A stretch of DNA of 49,807 nucleotides from an uncultured Alphaproteobacteria bacterium (GCA_937892955.1 CALBKH010000049.1:1-49807), one strand, 5' to 3'; positions 26,470 through 35,381 are shown, numbered from the stretch's first letter. The notes: a model not told the origin generated them from the letters alone. Numbers and translations are program-made.

Positions 26470-27584
26470 TGACCGGACGCCCTTCGATCGATGCCGTCAC
26501 CCTGCTCGCCTCCTGGCGCCGCGCCGGTCTCGTCACGGCGGAAGAGACGCCGGGGCTGGCGAGCGCCCTCCACGCCGCCGCCCTCGATCCCGATCCGCCG
26601 ATCTACCTGAAGATCCTCGCCGCCGTCGGCACGGCGCTGGCGACGGTGTTCTTCCTCGGCTTCCTCTTCCTGGCCGACCTGATCTCGTTGAAGAGCGGGA
26701 CCGGTCTCGTCGCCTGGGGAACCGCCTTCCTCGTCTCGGGCATCGCCATGTCGATGGCGCTCGGCAAGGCGCCCCCCGGCCTCGGTCGAGACTTCTTCGC
26801 GCAATCCGCTTTCGCCGCCCTGGCGGTCGGCAAGGTCCTGGTGGTGGCGGGGGCGATCCAGATCTTCGGCGAGCGTACGCCGTGGATCCCGACGATCGCC
26901 CTGGCGATCGTCACGGTCGCCACCTATCCGGTGTCGGGCTCGTCGCTCGACCGGGTGCTGTCGCCCTATGCGGTCGCCGCCACGGCGCTGATGGAACTGC
27001 TCGGGCGCGGCAATTTCGGCGCCGGCGCGAGCGTCGGGCTGGCGGTCTTCCACGCCGTCGCCACGGCGGTCGCCGGCGCGCTCCTCTTGTCGCATCGGGT
27101 GCCGCAGGTGTTGCGACCGATCGGTCTGGCGGCGCTCGGCGCGATGGGGACGGTCGTCTGCATCGTCGCCAGCGGCCACAGCTTCGGCTTCTGGGCGAGC
27201 CGCGCGCCGCTCGACATGCGACCGGTCGAGGTGATGCTGGTTCTGTCGCTGGTCGGGACGATCGCCTGGGCGGCGGGCGGCTTCGATCGGCTGGCGCGCG
27301 AGCCGCTGACGATGGCGACGATCGGCGTGGTGGCGCTCGGCTTCGCCGGTGCGCCCGGCATCCTGTTCGCGCTGATCCTGCTCACCGTCGGCCACGCTCT
27401 CCACGACACGCCGATGCGGGTGGTCGGCATCCTGGCGCTGCCGGCCTTCCTGGTGCTCTGGTACTACGGCAAGGACATGACCTTCCTGGTGAAATCGGCG
27501 ACGCTGGTGGGCAGCGGCGCCTTGCTGTTGGCGGCTCGTGGTTTCATGCGGCTGCGCGGTTGGGATCGGGAGAACTCGCCATGA
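26469..27584 (+). CDS. DUF4401 domain membrane protein
   Basis: The 371-residue protein has a short N-terminal soluble segment and about ten hydrophobic helices, with YLKILAAVGTALATVFFLGFLFLADLIS and a late LVLWYYGKDMTFLVKSATLVGSGALLL segment typical of DUF4401. It starts at the ATG that overlaps the DUF2157 stop (TGATG) and ends by overlapping the ATG of the next gene by 4 nt. All three are therefore translationally coupled. It probably forms a membrane complex with the other two; the function of this set is not known. Confidence 0.83.
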   Translation: MTGRPSIDAVTLLASWRRAGLVTAEETPGLASALHAAALDPDPPIYLKILAAVGTALATVFFLGFLFLADLISLKSGTGLVAWGTAFLVSGIAMSMALGKAPPGLGRDFFAQSAFAALAVGKVLVVAGAIQIFGERTPWIPTIALAIVTVATYPVSGSSLDRVLSPYAVAATALMELLGRGNFGAGASVGLAVFHAVATAVAGALLLSHRVPQVLRPIGLAALGAMGTVVCIVASGHSFGFWASRAPLDMRPVEVMLVLSLVGTIAWAAGGFDRLAREPLTMATIGVVALGFAGAPGILFALILLTVGHALHDTPMRVVGILALPAFLVLWYYGKDMTFLVKSATLVGSGALLLAARGFMRLRGWDRENSP

Positions 27585-28069
27585 GACGGACGCTCTTTCT
27601 CCTCGCCGGCGTCGCCGTGGCCGCCGTGCTCGGCTCGGCGGTGTGGCGGGCGGAGGCGTTGCTCGCCTCCGGCGACGAGGTGCTGCTGGAGCTCGCTCCG
27701 GTCGATCCGCGCTCGCTGATGCAGGGCGACTACATGCGTCTCGCCTGGGCGATGGAGCGCGAGACGATCGCCCTACCGGAGGAGACGACGACGGCGACGA
27801 TCGTGCTGGCGCTCGATCCCAAGCGGGTCGGCCGCTACCGGCGCCTCCTCTCGGAGGGCGCACCGGGCGCGGACGAGCACGCGTTCCAGGTGCGCCGCGG
27901 CCGTTTCGGCGAGCGGTTCGAGATCGAGCCGCACTCCTTCCTGTTCCAGGAGGGACACGCCGCCGCCTATGCCAAGGCGAAATACGGCATCTTCCGCGTC
28001 GACATCGCCGGCCGTCATCTGCTCGCCGGCCTCGCCGACGGCGAAGGGGTGCGCATCGATCCGAAGTGA
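27581..28069 (+). CDS. GDYXXLXY domain membrane-anchored protein
   Basis: The 162-residue protein has an N-terminal transmembrane anchor (LFLLAGVAVAAVLGSAVW), then LLELAPVDPRSLMQGDYMRLAWAMERE. The G-D-Y-M-R-L-A-W is the family motif (GDYXXLXY, with W in place of the final Y). The C-terminal part has HSFLFQEGHAAAYAKAKYGIFRVD, also conserved in the family. The ATG overlaps the DUF4401 stop (ATGA). Function is unknown; it always travels with DUF2157/DUF4401 genes. Confidence 0.85.
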   Translation: MRRTLFLLAGVAVAAVLGSAVWRAEALLASGDEVLLELAPVDPRSLMQGDYMRLAWAMERETIALPEETTTATIVLALDPKRVGRYRRLLSEGAPGADEHAFQVRRGRFGERFEIEPHSFLFQEGHAAAYAKAKYGIFRVDIAGRHLLAGLADGEGVRIDPK

Positions 28070-28162
28070 CGGGGCGCTCGGGCTCGGTCCGTTCATGGCT
28101 GCCGGTCGCCGGTCGAGCGCCCGGGGGGATGCGGGCGGAGCGGAGGCGGGAAAGCGCGTCGG

Positions 28163-31100
28163 TCACTTCAGCCGCTTCAGCGCCTCGGCGGCATCCTTGT
28201 CGCCGAGGTCGGCGGCGAGACGATAGAGCCGGCGCGCCTCGGTCTTGTCCGGTTTGCCGAAGTTGCCCTTCTCGTGGGCCTTGGCGAGCAGGGTGACGGC
28301 GTCGAGGTTCTGCCCGGCCACCGCCTTTTCGAGGAGCGCGCGGGCGCGGGCGAGGTCCTTCGGCCCGCCCCAGCCTTCCAGGAGGAACAGCGCGAGGTTG
28401 GCCTGGGCGCCGATGTCACCGGTGTCGACCGCGCGCTCGAGCAGCTTGCGGGCGAGGGCGTCGTCCTTCCTGCCGCTCTCGCCCTTGTGCAGGTCGACGG
28501 CGAGGAGGCGCATGGCGTCGGCGCTGCCGAATTCGGCCGCCTTGCGCAGCCATTCGACATAGGCACCACGATCGGCCTTCACGCCGAGGCCCTCGCGGTG
28601 GATCAGGGCGATGTAGACCATCGAGTCCGGCTCGCCGATGGCCGCGCCCTTCTGGAACCAGGAGAGCGCGGTGGCGGCGTCCGCCTCGAGAGTGGTGCTC
28701 GCGCCGCTCCTGACCTTGTCGAGATGGATCATGCCGAGGTTGTGCATGGCGTTGGGCGAGCCGAGAGCCGCCGCCTTCTCCCACCACGCGACGGCTTCGG
28801 CGCCGTCTTTCGCCAGACCGGCCTGACCGCGGTGGTGGAGGTTGCCCATCCACAGCGCCGCATAGGAGGAACCGACCTCCGCGGCGGCGCGGAAGGTGCG
28901 CACCGCGTCGAGATCGCGGCCGCCGGAGAGATAGGCGCGGGCGAGCTGATCGGCCCAGCGCAGGTTGTCGGGCGCGGCGGCATGGGCGGCTTCGCAGGCG
29001 GGGATGGCGACCTTCGGGTCGACCGTCTCCACCCCGGGGTGTTCGACGGACCGCAAGGGATCGGCGGCGGCGCCCGCCGAAGCGTCGCAGAGGTCGCCCT
29101 TGGACAGGTCGGGGGTGGCGACCGGAGCATGGGCGGCGAGCCAGCCGGCGGCGCTCTTGTCGCCGGCCGCGGCAGCCTTCTCGTACCAGGCACGGGCGCC
29201 GGCCTCGTCCGCATCGCCGACGACGCCGGCGAGCAGCAGTTGGGCGAGGCCGGTCATCGCTTTGAGGTTGCCGTCGTCGGCAGCCTGTTCGAGCAGACCA
29301 CGCGCCTTCTTCGGTTCGCGGTCACCGCCCAGCCCGTTGAGGTAGAGATCGGCGAGGAGGCGCATCGCCTCGGTATCGCCTTCCGAAGCGGCACGTTGGA
29401 ACCACAGCCGCGACGCCTGTGCGTCGGCCTTGACGCCCCAGCCCTTGAGCATGATCTCGCCGAGACGGCGCTTCGAGCGGGTGTCGCCGGCGGCCGCGGC
29501 CTTCTCGTACCACTCGCGGGCGCGGGTGTTGTCCTCGGCGACGCCGCGGCCGAAGTACCAGAGTTCGCCGACCTCGCGCATCGCCGTCGGGTCGCCGGCG
29601 GCGGCGGCCTTCTCGAAGAACTGACGCGCCTTGGCGTAATCCTTCGGCCCGCCGTCGCCGTCGAGATACATCACGGCGAGATTGAACATGGCGTCGCGCG
29701 ATCCGAGCGCACTCGCCTTCTCCCACCACTTGCGCGCCTCGGCCGGGCTCTTCGCGACCCCGAGACCGCGGTGATGGATGTTGCCCATCCACATGGCGGC
29801 GAAGGACGACTTCTTCTGCGCCGCCGCCTCGAAGCGGGTGCGGGCGTCGGCCCAGCGGTCGGCGGCGACATAGGCGGCGCCGAGCTGGTCGAGGAAGCGC
29901 ACCGTCGTCGGCGACGCCTTCACCGCCGCCTCGCAGGCGGGGATGGCGCGGGCGTGGACGACCTGGCCGGGGGAGAGGATGCCCTTGACCTCGGGCGGGC
30001 GCAGCGGGTCGCTCTCCATGGCGGCGAGGCGGTCGCAGGCCTGGGCCGGGGTCTCCGGCCGGTCCATCTCGGCGAGGAGCGGCCGCGCGTCGGCGTCGTC
30101 GAGGACGACGGCTTTGACCAACCATTCGCGCGCCGCCTTCTCGTCGATCTCGCCGAACTCGCCGTCGCGCAGCGCCCGGGCGAGATAGACCATGGCGTGG
30201 GAGTTGTCGTGGGCGGCGGCGCGCTCCAGAAGTTCGCGGGCGCCTTTCGGGTCGGCCGGGCCGCCGAGGCCGTTGAGCCGCATGTGGGCGAGGCCGATCA
30301 GCGCGTCGATGCCTTCGTGGCGGATCGAGCGGGAGAACCAGTCGCGGGCGATGGTGTAGTCGCGCGGCGCCCCGCCAGTGCCCTGCAGATAGTAGAAGCC
30401 GAGGTTGTACATGCCCGAAGAGGAATCGTAGGCGGCCGCCTTCTCGAACCACTTGCGGGCCCCGTCGTAATCCTGCGAAGCGCCGACGCCCTTCTGGGCG
30501 AAGAGGCCGAGCCCGGCCATCGCCTCGGGTTCCTCCTGGTCGGCGGCACGTTGCATCAGCTCCTTGGCCCGTGCCGGATCCTGGTCGACGCCGAAGCCGT
30601 CGGCGTAGTACCAGGCGAGCTGCACCATCGCGCCGGTGTCGCCGAGGGCTTCCGCTTTGCGCAGCCAGACGAGGGCGCGCTCCGGGCTCTTCTCGACGCC
30701 GATACCGTGGGCGTACATGAAGGACAGATTGGTCATGGCGACGGGAACGCCGAGCTGCGCCGCCTTCTCGAACCACGGGCGCGCCTGGGCGTAGTCCTTC
30801 TTCACCCCGCCGAAGCCGCGATAGTAGAGATAGCCGATCTCGTTGGTGGCGTAGGGCGAGCCACGTCCGGCGGCATCCTTGTAGACGCGCAGCGCATCCT
30901 CGAAGCGCTCGGACTTGAGATAGGCGCGTCCCAACTGGTCGGCGAGCCGCAGTTCCTTCGGCGCCTCGGCCACCGCCTTCTCGCAGGCCGGCACGGCGCG
31001 GGCGACGTCGACGGTGCGGACGCCTGCGACCTTGCGGTTGCGCAACGGGTCCTGCGGGTCGCTGGCCAGCCGATCGCACTGCTCGATCGCACTCGCCTCG

Positions 31101-32008
31101 ACAGCGGCGGGCTTCGGGGCCGGCGCGTCGGTCGCCTTCGGCGCTTCGCCGCCGCTCGCCGGGACACCGCGGATCTCGGCCGGACGGCTCGCTCCCTCGG
31201 GCGTGTAGGACGCCAGCTTCGCCTCGGCCGGCTCGCCGCCGGCGAGATAGACGTCGTTGATCAGGGTCGAGCTGTCCCAGGGCACCTGCTTGGAGCCGGT
31301 CGCCTGGACCACCTCGTAGCGCACCCGCTTGATCAGCCTGGAGATCTCGATGCCGGGGCGCGGCGCGTTCTTGAGGAAGGCCTCGGTGAAGGGCGAATTG
31401 CGGCCCTCGCCGTCGAGCGCGACGTTGCCGGGGTCGGTGGCGTAGACGATGACCGAGCCGACCGAGCTCTTGATCTCGGCGAGGCCGCCGTAGGCGCTCT
31501 CGGCGGCGCGGGTCGCCCCCTTGGTGGCGCGACGCAGCGAGCGGGCGAAGGGGTTGTCGCGGCAGGCGTCGAGCACCACCACCGACACCCGGTTCTCGGC
31601 ACGCATCAGCTGCAGCACCAGATCCATGTCGACGGTCTCGAGCTTGACGTCGTCGGCCTTCTCGATCCTGGCATCGATCGGGATGATGTAATTGTGGCCG
31701 TCGACCTGGATGCCGTGGCCGGAATAGTAGAAGAGCGCGAGCGAGCCGCCGTCGAGCTTGTCGCGGAACTCCTTGAGCTTGGCTTTGAGGCCGGCGCCGT
31801 CGAGGTCGCGTCCCTCGACCACCTCGAAACCGAGCTTGCGGAACATGTCGCCGACGTCGGCGGCGTCGTTCACCGGATTGGGTAGGACGTTCTGGGTCCA
31901 ATAGGCCGAATTGCCGATCACCAGGGCCACGCGGTCCGCCGCATGGGCCGTCGGCAGACCGGCGAGAACGGTGGCGGTGAGCAGGGCGGGGCGCAGCAGA
32001 CGACGCAT
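28163..32008 (-). CDS. Caspase-like protein with long Sel1-repeat region
   Basis: The 1281-residue exported protein has a signal peptide (cleavage after AHA, residue 23) and a caspase/peptidase C14 domain with VALVIGNSAYWTQNVLPNPVNDA. The catalytic H98 is in FYYSGHGIQ and C149 in VVVLDACRDNPFA. After a Pro/Ala-rich linker it consists of three large modules. Each opens with a Cys-Asp and 'PACE.A' block (about residues 340, 735 and 1050) and continues with Sel1-like repeats (about 36 residues each, e.g. A..G...AM..LG..Y..G.G). Sel1 repeats bind other proteins, so this is likely a periplasmic protease with a large docking platform. The start at 32008 fits the signal; a motif shared with the first caspase gene lies 68 nt upstream. 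Confidence 0.88.
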   Translation of the reverse strand: MRRLLRPALLTATVLAGLPTAHAADRVALVIGNSAYWTQNVLPNPVNDAADVGDMFRKLGFEVVEGRDLDGAGLKAKLKEFRDKLDGGSLALFYYSGHGIQVDGHNYIIPIDARIEKADDVKLETVDMDLVLQLMRAENRVSVVVLDACRDNPFARSLRRATKGATRAAESAYGGLAEIKSSVGSVIVYATDPGNVALDGEGRNSPFTEAFLKNAPRPGIEISRLIKRVRYEVVQATGSKQVPWDSSTLINDVYLAGGEPAEAKLASYTPEGASRPAEIRGVPASGGEAPKATDAPAPKPAAVEASAIEQCDRLASDPQDPLRNRKVAGVRTVDVARAVPACEKAVAEAPKELRLADQLGRAYLKSERFEDALRVYKDAAGRGSPYATNEIGYLYYRGFGGVKKDYAQARPWFEKAAQLGVPVAMTNLSFMYAHGIGVEKSPERALVWLRKAEALGDTGAMVQLAWYYADGFGVDQDPARAKELMQRAADQEEPEAMAGLGLFAQKGVGASQDYDGARKWFEKAAAYDSSSGMYNLGFYYLQGTGGAPRDYTIARDWFSRSIRHEGIDALIGLAHMRLNGLGGPADPKGARELLERAAAHDNSHAMVYLARALRDGEFGEIDEKAAREWLVKAVVLDDADARPLLAEMDRPETPAQACDRLAAMESDPLRPPEVKGILSPGQVVHARAIPACEAAVKASPTTVRFLDQLGAAYVAADRWADARTRFEAAAQKKSSFAAMWMGNIHHRGLGVAKSPAEARKWWEKASALGSRDAMFNLAVMYLDGDGGPKDYAKARQFFEKAAAAGDPTAMREVGELWYFGRGVAEDNTRAREWYEKAAAAGDTRSKRRLGEIMLKGWGVKADAQASRLWFQRAASEGDTEAMRLLADLYLNGLGGDREPKKARGLLEQAADDGNLKAMTGLAQLLLAGVVGDADEAGARAWYEKAAAAGDKSAAGWLAAHAPVATPDLSKGDLCDASAGAAADPLRSVEHPGVETVDPKVAIPACEAAHAAAPDNLRWADQLARAYLSGGRDLDAVRTFRAAAEVGSSYAALWMGNLHHRGQAGLAKDGAEAVAWWEKAAALGSPNAMHNLGMIHLDKVRSGASTTLEADAATALSWFQKGAAIGEPDSMVYIALIHREGLGVKADRGAYVEWLRKAAEFGSADAMRLLAVDLHKGESGRKDDALARKLLERAVDTGDIGAQANLALFLLEGWGGPKDLARARALLEKAVAGQNLDAVTLLAKAHEKGNFGKPDKTEARRLYRLAADLGDKDAAEALKRLK

Positions 32009-32075
32009 GGATCGGTCCTTTTCCAGTCCGTGACGGAATGATCGATCAGAGGCGCCGCACGGGTCAATCGGGGCG

Positions 32076-32098
32076 ACGATTACGATTGCCGTCACCCG
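32076..32098. promoter_or_regulatory. Shared regulatory motif upstream of the Sel1-caspase gene (copy 3)
   Basis: The core TTACGATTGCCGTCACC (32080-32096) lies 68-90 nt upstream of the start at 32008. The 23-nt block differs from 17174-17196 at only two positions, although surrounding DNA is unrelated. Spacing and orientation relative to this minus-strand gene match the copies upstream of the patatin and HtrA genes. Confidence 0.55.
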
Positions 32099-32156
32099 AG
32101 GAAAAGCGCTGGAAATCGTCCGAACCGGAGCGGATCGACCGCACCTCGCTCGAACC

Positions 32157-32594
32157 TCAGATCGATCCGAGCGTCACCGCGGCGAGGACGAGGTAACGGC
32201 CGACCTTGGCGACGGTCACGAGGACGAGGAAGACCGGCAGCGGCTCGCGCAGGATGCCGGCGACGACGGTCAGGGGATCGCCGATGATCGGCACCCAGGA
32301 GAGGAGCAGCGACCAACGCCCCCAACGGTGGTACCAGGCGGCGGCGCGATCGAGATCGGCGCCCTTCGCCGGAAACCAAGATCGGTCGCGCCAATGCTCG
32401 ATGCCGCGGCCGAGGAGCCAATTGACCACCGACCCGAGGACGTTGCCGAGGCCGGCCACGGCGACGAGGGCCCAGGCGGGCTGGCCGCCGGCGAGGAGGA
32501 GACCGACCAGCGCCGCCTCCGATTGCGCCGGCAGGATGGTGGCGGCGACGAGGGCGGTGAGGAAGAGGCCGGCATAGGCGGCGAGATCGAACAT
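32157..32594 (-). CDS. YqaA family (VTT/SNARE-associated-like) membrane protein
   Basis: The 145-residue protein has the YqaA layout: FLTALVAATILPAQSEAALVGLLLAGG at the N terminus, the GLGNVLGSVVNWLLGRGIE helix, a charged RDRSWFPAKGADLDRAAAWYHRWGRWSLLLSWVPIIGDPLTVVAG core and a final helix. The 'G..LG....Y/W.LGR' and 'W.P..GDPLT' motifs are typical of this DedA-related family, proposed to move lipids across the inner membrane. The ATG at 32594 is the first start in the homologous region. It lies upstream of the Sel1-caspase gene on the same strand with a separate promoter region between. Confidence 0.85.
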   Translation of the reverse strand: MFDLAAYAGLFLTALVAATILPAQSEAALVGLLLAGGQPAWALVAVAGLGNVLGSVVNWLLGRGIEHWRDRSWFPAKGADLDRAAAWYHRWGRWSLLLSWVPIIGDPLTVVAGILREPLPVFLVLVTVAKVGRYLVLAAVTLGSI

Positions 32595-32896
32595 CGGGCT
32601 CCTCGTCGGGCGGCAGGTCGGTTCCGGACCGGCCGTGGTGCGGTCACGAGGGCTTCTCGGCTCCTCCGTCGCACCGTGGTGTCGTGTCGGCTCGACCGAC
32701 GCCGAAACAACGCGTACTGGCCCCCGTAGTAACGGATTTCGCCCTCCGCGCCACGCTCGCGGAGGATCGCCACCGCACACCGAGGTCGGTCGGTCGCATC
32801 GACAGGGGTCGACGCGAAGGTCACCTCGTCGGACAATGCGCGCGGTGGGTCGCAACCGTCGACCGGCCCTACGAGCGCGTCGGAGGACCCACGGCC

Positions 32897-33415
32897 ATGC
32901 AGACCCATCTCGTTCTCACCGTCATCGGTCGCGACCGGCCCGGCCTCGTCAACGCGGTGTCCGAAGTGATCGCCGCCGCCGGTGGCAACTGGCTCGACAG
33001 CCGCATGGCGAGCCTGGGCGGTCAGTTCGCCGGCATGTTGCTCGTCGCCGTCGCGCCGGAGAAGGCGAGCGAGCTGATCCGGGCACTGCGGGCCCTCGAA
33101 GCGCAGGGCCTCAGCCTCGTCATCGCGACCAGCGACACCCAGGAACGACCCGCGGGCCGTACCCTGAGCCTCGAACTGATCGGCCTCGATCGGCCGGGGA
33201 TCGTGCGCGACCTGTCGCGCGTCGTCGCGGCGCACGGTGTCAGCATCACCGATTTCGAGAGCGAGCAGGTCAGCGGCTCGTTCTCGGGCGAAGCGATGTT
33301 CAAAGCACGCGCGCACCTGACCCTGCCCGACGACCTCCCCATCGAAACCCTGCGGCATTCGATCGAAGCGATCGCCCACGAGCTGATGGTCGACCTCTCG
33401 CTCGCCGGGGAGTGA
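32897..33415 (+). CDS. Double-ACT-domain protein, GcvR-like regulator
   Basis: The 172-residue protein consists of two ACT domains: LVLTVIGRDRPGLVNAVSEVIAAAGGNWLDSRMASLGGQFAG (about residues 4-46) and LSLELIGLDRPGIVRDLSRVVAAHGVSITDFESE (about 88-121). This matches GcvR-type proteins, which bind glycine or other small ligands and act by protein contact rather than DNA binding. The ATG at 32897 follows GGAGGA about 10 nt upstream. It is the last clearly chromosomal gene before the island boundary at 33643. Confidence 0.85.
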   Translation: MQTHLVLTVIGRDRPGLVNAVSEVIAAAGGNWLDSRMASLGGQFAGMLLVAVAPEKASELIRALRALEAQGLSLVIATSDTQERPAGRTLSLELIGLDRPGIVRDLSRVVAAHGVSITDFESEQVSGSFSGEAMFKARAHLTLPDDLPIETLRHSIEAIAHELMVDLSLAGE

Positions 33416-33642
33416 GGCGATCCGCGCCGCGTCCGCGGCCGCCACGCCTGCTCCCGAGCCGCGCGTCGAAGACGATTTCGCCTCGGTCCCGCGCGCCGGA
33501 TCCGAACCGGTCCATCGCCGCCGGAGGCGACCGCCTTCGCCGATCCGACGGCGCAGCGAAGCGCGGAGACGACCGAATCCCGAACCCGACTTTCGTATCG
33601 CTACGAAGCCGCGGATCGAACCGTCGACATGTCGAGAAAAGG

Positions 33643-33689
33643 TGGCGCGCCCGAAAGGATTCGAACCTCTGACCCCCAGATTCGTAGTC
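33643..33689 (-). tRNA. 3' fragment of tRNA-Arg(ACG), predicted attachment site (att) of an integrated island
   Basis: Read on the minus strand, the segment begins GACTACGAATC, which is the anticodon loop CTACGAA with anticodon ACG. It runs through the variable region, an intact T-arm (AGAGG-TTCGAAT-CCTTT) and the 3' acceptor strand CGGGCGC-G with an encoded CCA. The 5' half (acceptor 5' strand, D-arm and 5' anticodon stem) is absent: beyond 33689 the sequence becomes AT-rich and no longer pairs. A fragment that starts exactly at the anticodon loop is what tyrosine recombinases leave when an element inserts into a tRNA 3' end. It is not a functional tRNA. The intact gene should lie at the far (right) end of the island, outside this window. 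Confidence 0.82.
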
Positions 33690-33948
33690 ATGTAATATTT
33701 ATATACTTCAAGATCGACGCAAGTCAAATTCAGATATACCCGATATTTTATGCCGTTTACGCTCCGCGAAATTGGGACCGACCGAAAATTACGCTTTACT
33801 ATATGCGCCGGAGAGCGGACGACGCCGACATTTCTTGGTAATGCCAAGGCGGAATGAGCGCTGGCGAGCCTATGTATCGAAATTCAACAAGCCCGCATTT
33901 TACTTCAACGGCGATGCAGAAACGTGCGGAAATCGAAGCGCTTGCGCC
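33690..33948. other. AT-rich non-coding edge of the island
   Basis: Immediately right of the tRNA fragment the composition drops sharply, with runs such as TAATATTTATATACTTCAAG. I see no gene here that I would defend. The 227 nt left of the fragment (33416-33642) are G+C-rich, also without a gene. The abrupt change marks the junction between chromosome and integrated DNA. Confidence 0.7.
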
Positions 33949-34212
33949 TCAGGGTCGCTTGAAGGGAACCACGTTTCCGTCATCCAGAAACACTTTCATT
34001 CCCTCCTCCTCGACCGTGGCGAGGAACTCGGCATAGGCAGCGTCGTCCGAAGGAAACGGGTCATCCCAGACGATCGAAGTCCGGTTGGCGTTGATTACTT
34101 CCAGCGTCCATTGGGATTCGTGTTCGAGACGCGCGATGCTCACCTCGACCGACACACCGTCACGCGTGAAAGGACCGCAATGACCGGAAAACACGATATT
34201 CGGATCTTTCAT
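33949..34212 (-). CDS. Small protein of unknown function
   Basis: The 87-residue protein (MKDPNIVFSGHCGPFTRDG...) has no signal peptide or membrane helix and shows an alternating pattern suggesting a small beta-rich fold: VSVEVSIARLEHESQWTLEVINA, then TSIVWDDPFPSDDAAYAEFLATVEEEGMKVF. I do not recognise a family. A GAAGG site precedes the ATG at 34212. It is the first likely gene inside the island. Confidence 0.6.
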   Translation of the reverse strand: MKDPNIVFSGHCGPFTRDGVSVEVSIARLEHESQWTLEVINANRTSIVWDDPFPSDDAAYAEFLATVEEEGMKVFLDDGNVVPFKRP

Positions 34213-34446
34213 GCCTTCACCGAGATTTGGAAACCCAAGCGTTTCGGGGTGACCATATATGCGCTCCGGACATTCATGAAGCCCGTAGAGACCTGATCGA
34301 ACCGATGGCCGTTCAGTGAAACGCGCCCAAGGGGACCGGATCGGGATGGAAGATGCTTCCCCCTGGTTCGATCGACCGCTTCGCTATGGAATTGCCCTCC
34401 GTTGAAACAACCGGGGTTCGCTGAACTTCGACATCCGACCGTGCCG

Positions 34447-34848
34447 TTACAGCCCCAAGTCGCGTATCACCGACAGTGGAACAGCCTGTAGGGCTGCTTG
34501 ACCAATCTCCTGGCGCGCGGCCTCCCAGTCGTTTCGGGCGACGAACCGGAATGCTTCCCTCAACGCAGGCGGACAAATTCCAGAATCCCGACAGGCCATC
34601 ATCAGTTCGAGCGCCTCCGACCTGCTGTCCTCCACCGCGAGTTCGCAGGCGAGTGTCAGCATGAAGCCGACCTCTTCATGTCGGTCGGCGCCACCTCGGC
34701 GAAACGCTGCCATCACTTGAGCAAAGGCTCTGCGAAAGCGAGGATCGCTCGGCTCGTAGATCTCCGCGATCATGAGCCGTTCGGCCGCCTCGAAGACCGA
34801 GGGAAGCCGGATACGCCGACGAGCATTCAGTTCGATGACTTCGTGCAT
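34447..34848 (-). CDS. Small helical protein of unknown function
   Basis: The 133-residue product (MHEVIELNARRRIRLP...) is predicted to be mostly helical and acidic, with a central segment EEVGFMLTLACELAVEDSRSEALELMMACRDSGICPPALREAF. There are no transmembrane segments. The ATG at 34848 is chosen because AAGGAG lies 8 nt upstream; a longer frame to 34944 would overlap the neighbouring gene. It lies 71 nt downstream of the exported-protein gene on the same strand. No family is recognised. Confidence 0.6.
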   Translation of the reverse strand: MHEVIELNARRRIRLPSVFEAAERLMIAEIYEPSDPRFRRAFAQVMAAFRRGGADRHEEVGFMLTLACELAVEDSRSEALELMMACRDSGICPPALREAFRFVARNDWEAARQEIGQAALQAVPLSVIRDLGL

Positions 34849-34919
34849 GAATGGCTCCTTGTCCACATTCGCGCCATTCTTCTCAACCTCCGAACCGCTC
34901 GAGCGGCTGATGAAAGGCG

Positions 34920-35363
34920 TCAGCGCTTGTTTGGCGCGACCCATCCCATCGCTGCATTGCAGACGCGAGGAACGACCGGGACGACGCCGGTATCGGCGAG
35001 TAATTCGGTCCGATACTCCTCTCGTCCGCTTGTCGTCCGCGTCAATACGGCGACGTCGGAGACGTAGGAGGCGCCGGAGATCCCGCCACGCCAGTAGATC
35101 CGCAGGTAGGAGATGGTCGCTGCACCGTGACGCTCGACCAGCGCACGCCGGTCATGGGGTTCGCGCGAACGGCCAAATCGCCCTTTGACGAGGACGTCAG
35201 TCTCGGCAATAGCGACGGCCTTTTCGAAGTGGCCGGTCGGCCGGTAGCAGTGGAGGATCTTTTCTCCCTGGATGTCGTTCGGGGGGCGCGGCTCCTCTGC
35301 GACAGAGGCTCCGATCCAAACCAAGATCGACGCGAGCGCCGTTACGGTGGCGAGTGACCGCAT
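34920..35363 (-). CDS. Exported protein of unknown function
   Basis: The 147-residue protein starts with a signal peptide (MRSLATVTALASILVWIGASVAEE, cleavage near residue 22). The mature part has two widely spaced Cys residues (LHCYRPTG near residue 39 and RVCNAAMGW near 137) that may pair. The ATG at 35363 lies 8 nt from GGAG; an upstream ATG at 35369 is too close to that site. No family is recognised. It is followed on the same strand by the small helical protein gene. Confidence 0.6.
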   Translation of the reverse strand: MRSLATVTALASILVWIGASVAEEPRPPNDIQGEKILHCYRPTGHFEKAVAIAETDVLVKGRFGRSREPHDRRALVERHGAATISYLRIYWRGGISGASYVSDVAVLTRTTSGREEYRTELLADTGVVPVVPRVCNAAMGWVAPNKR

Positions 35364-35381
35364 GAGCATTTCTCCAAGTTG

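Noticed and set aside
33643..33689. A functional tRNA-Arg gene
   Set aside because: The acceptor 5' strand, D-arm and 5' half of the anticodon stem are missing; upstream sequence does not pair.
33629..33841. Short frame starting MSRKGGAPERIRTSDPQIRS over the tRNA fragment
   Set aside because: This peptide is the well-known false translation of a tRNA 3' end; the DNA is an attachment site, not a gene.
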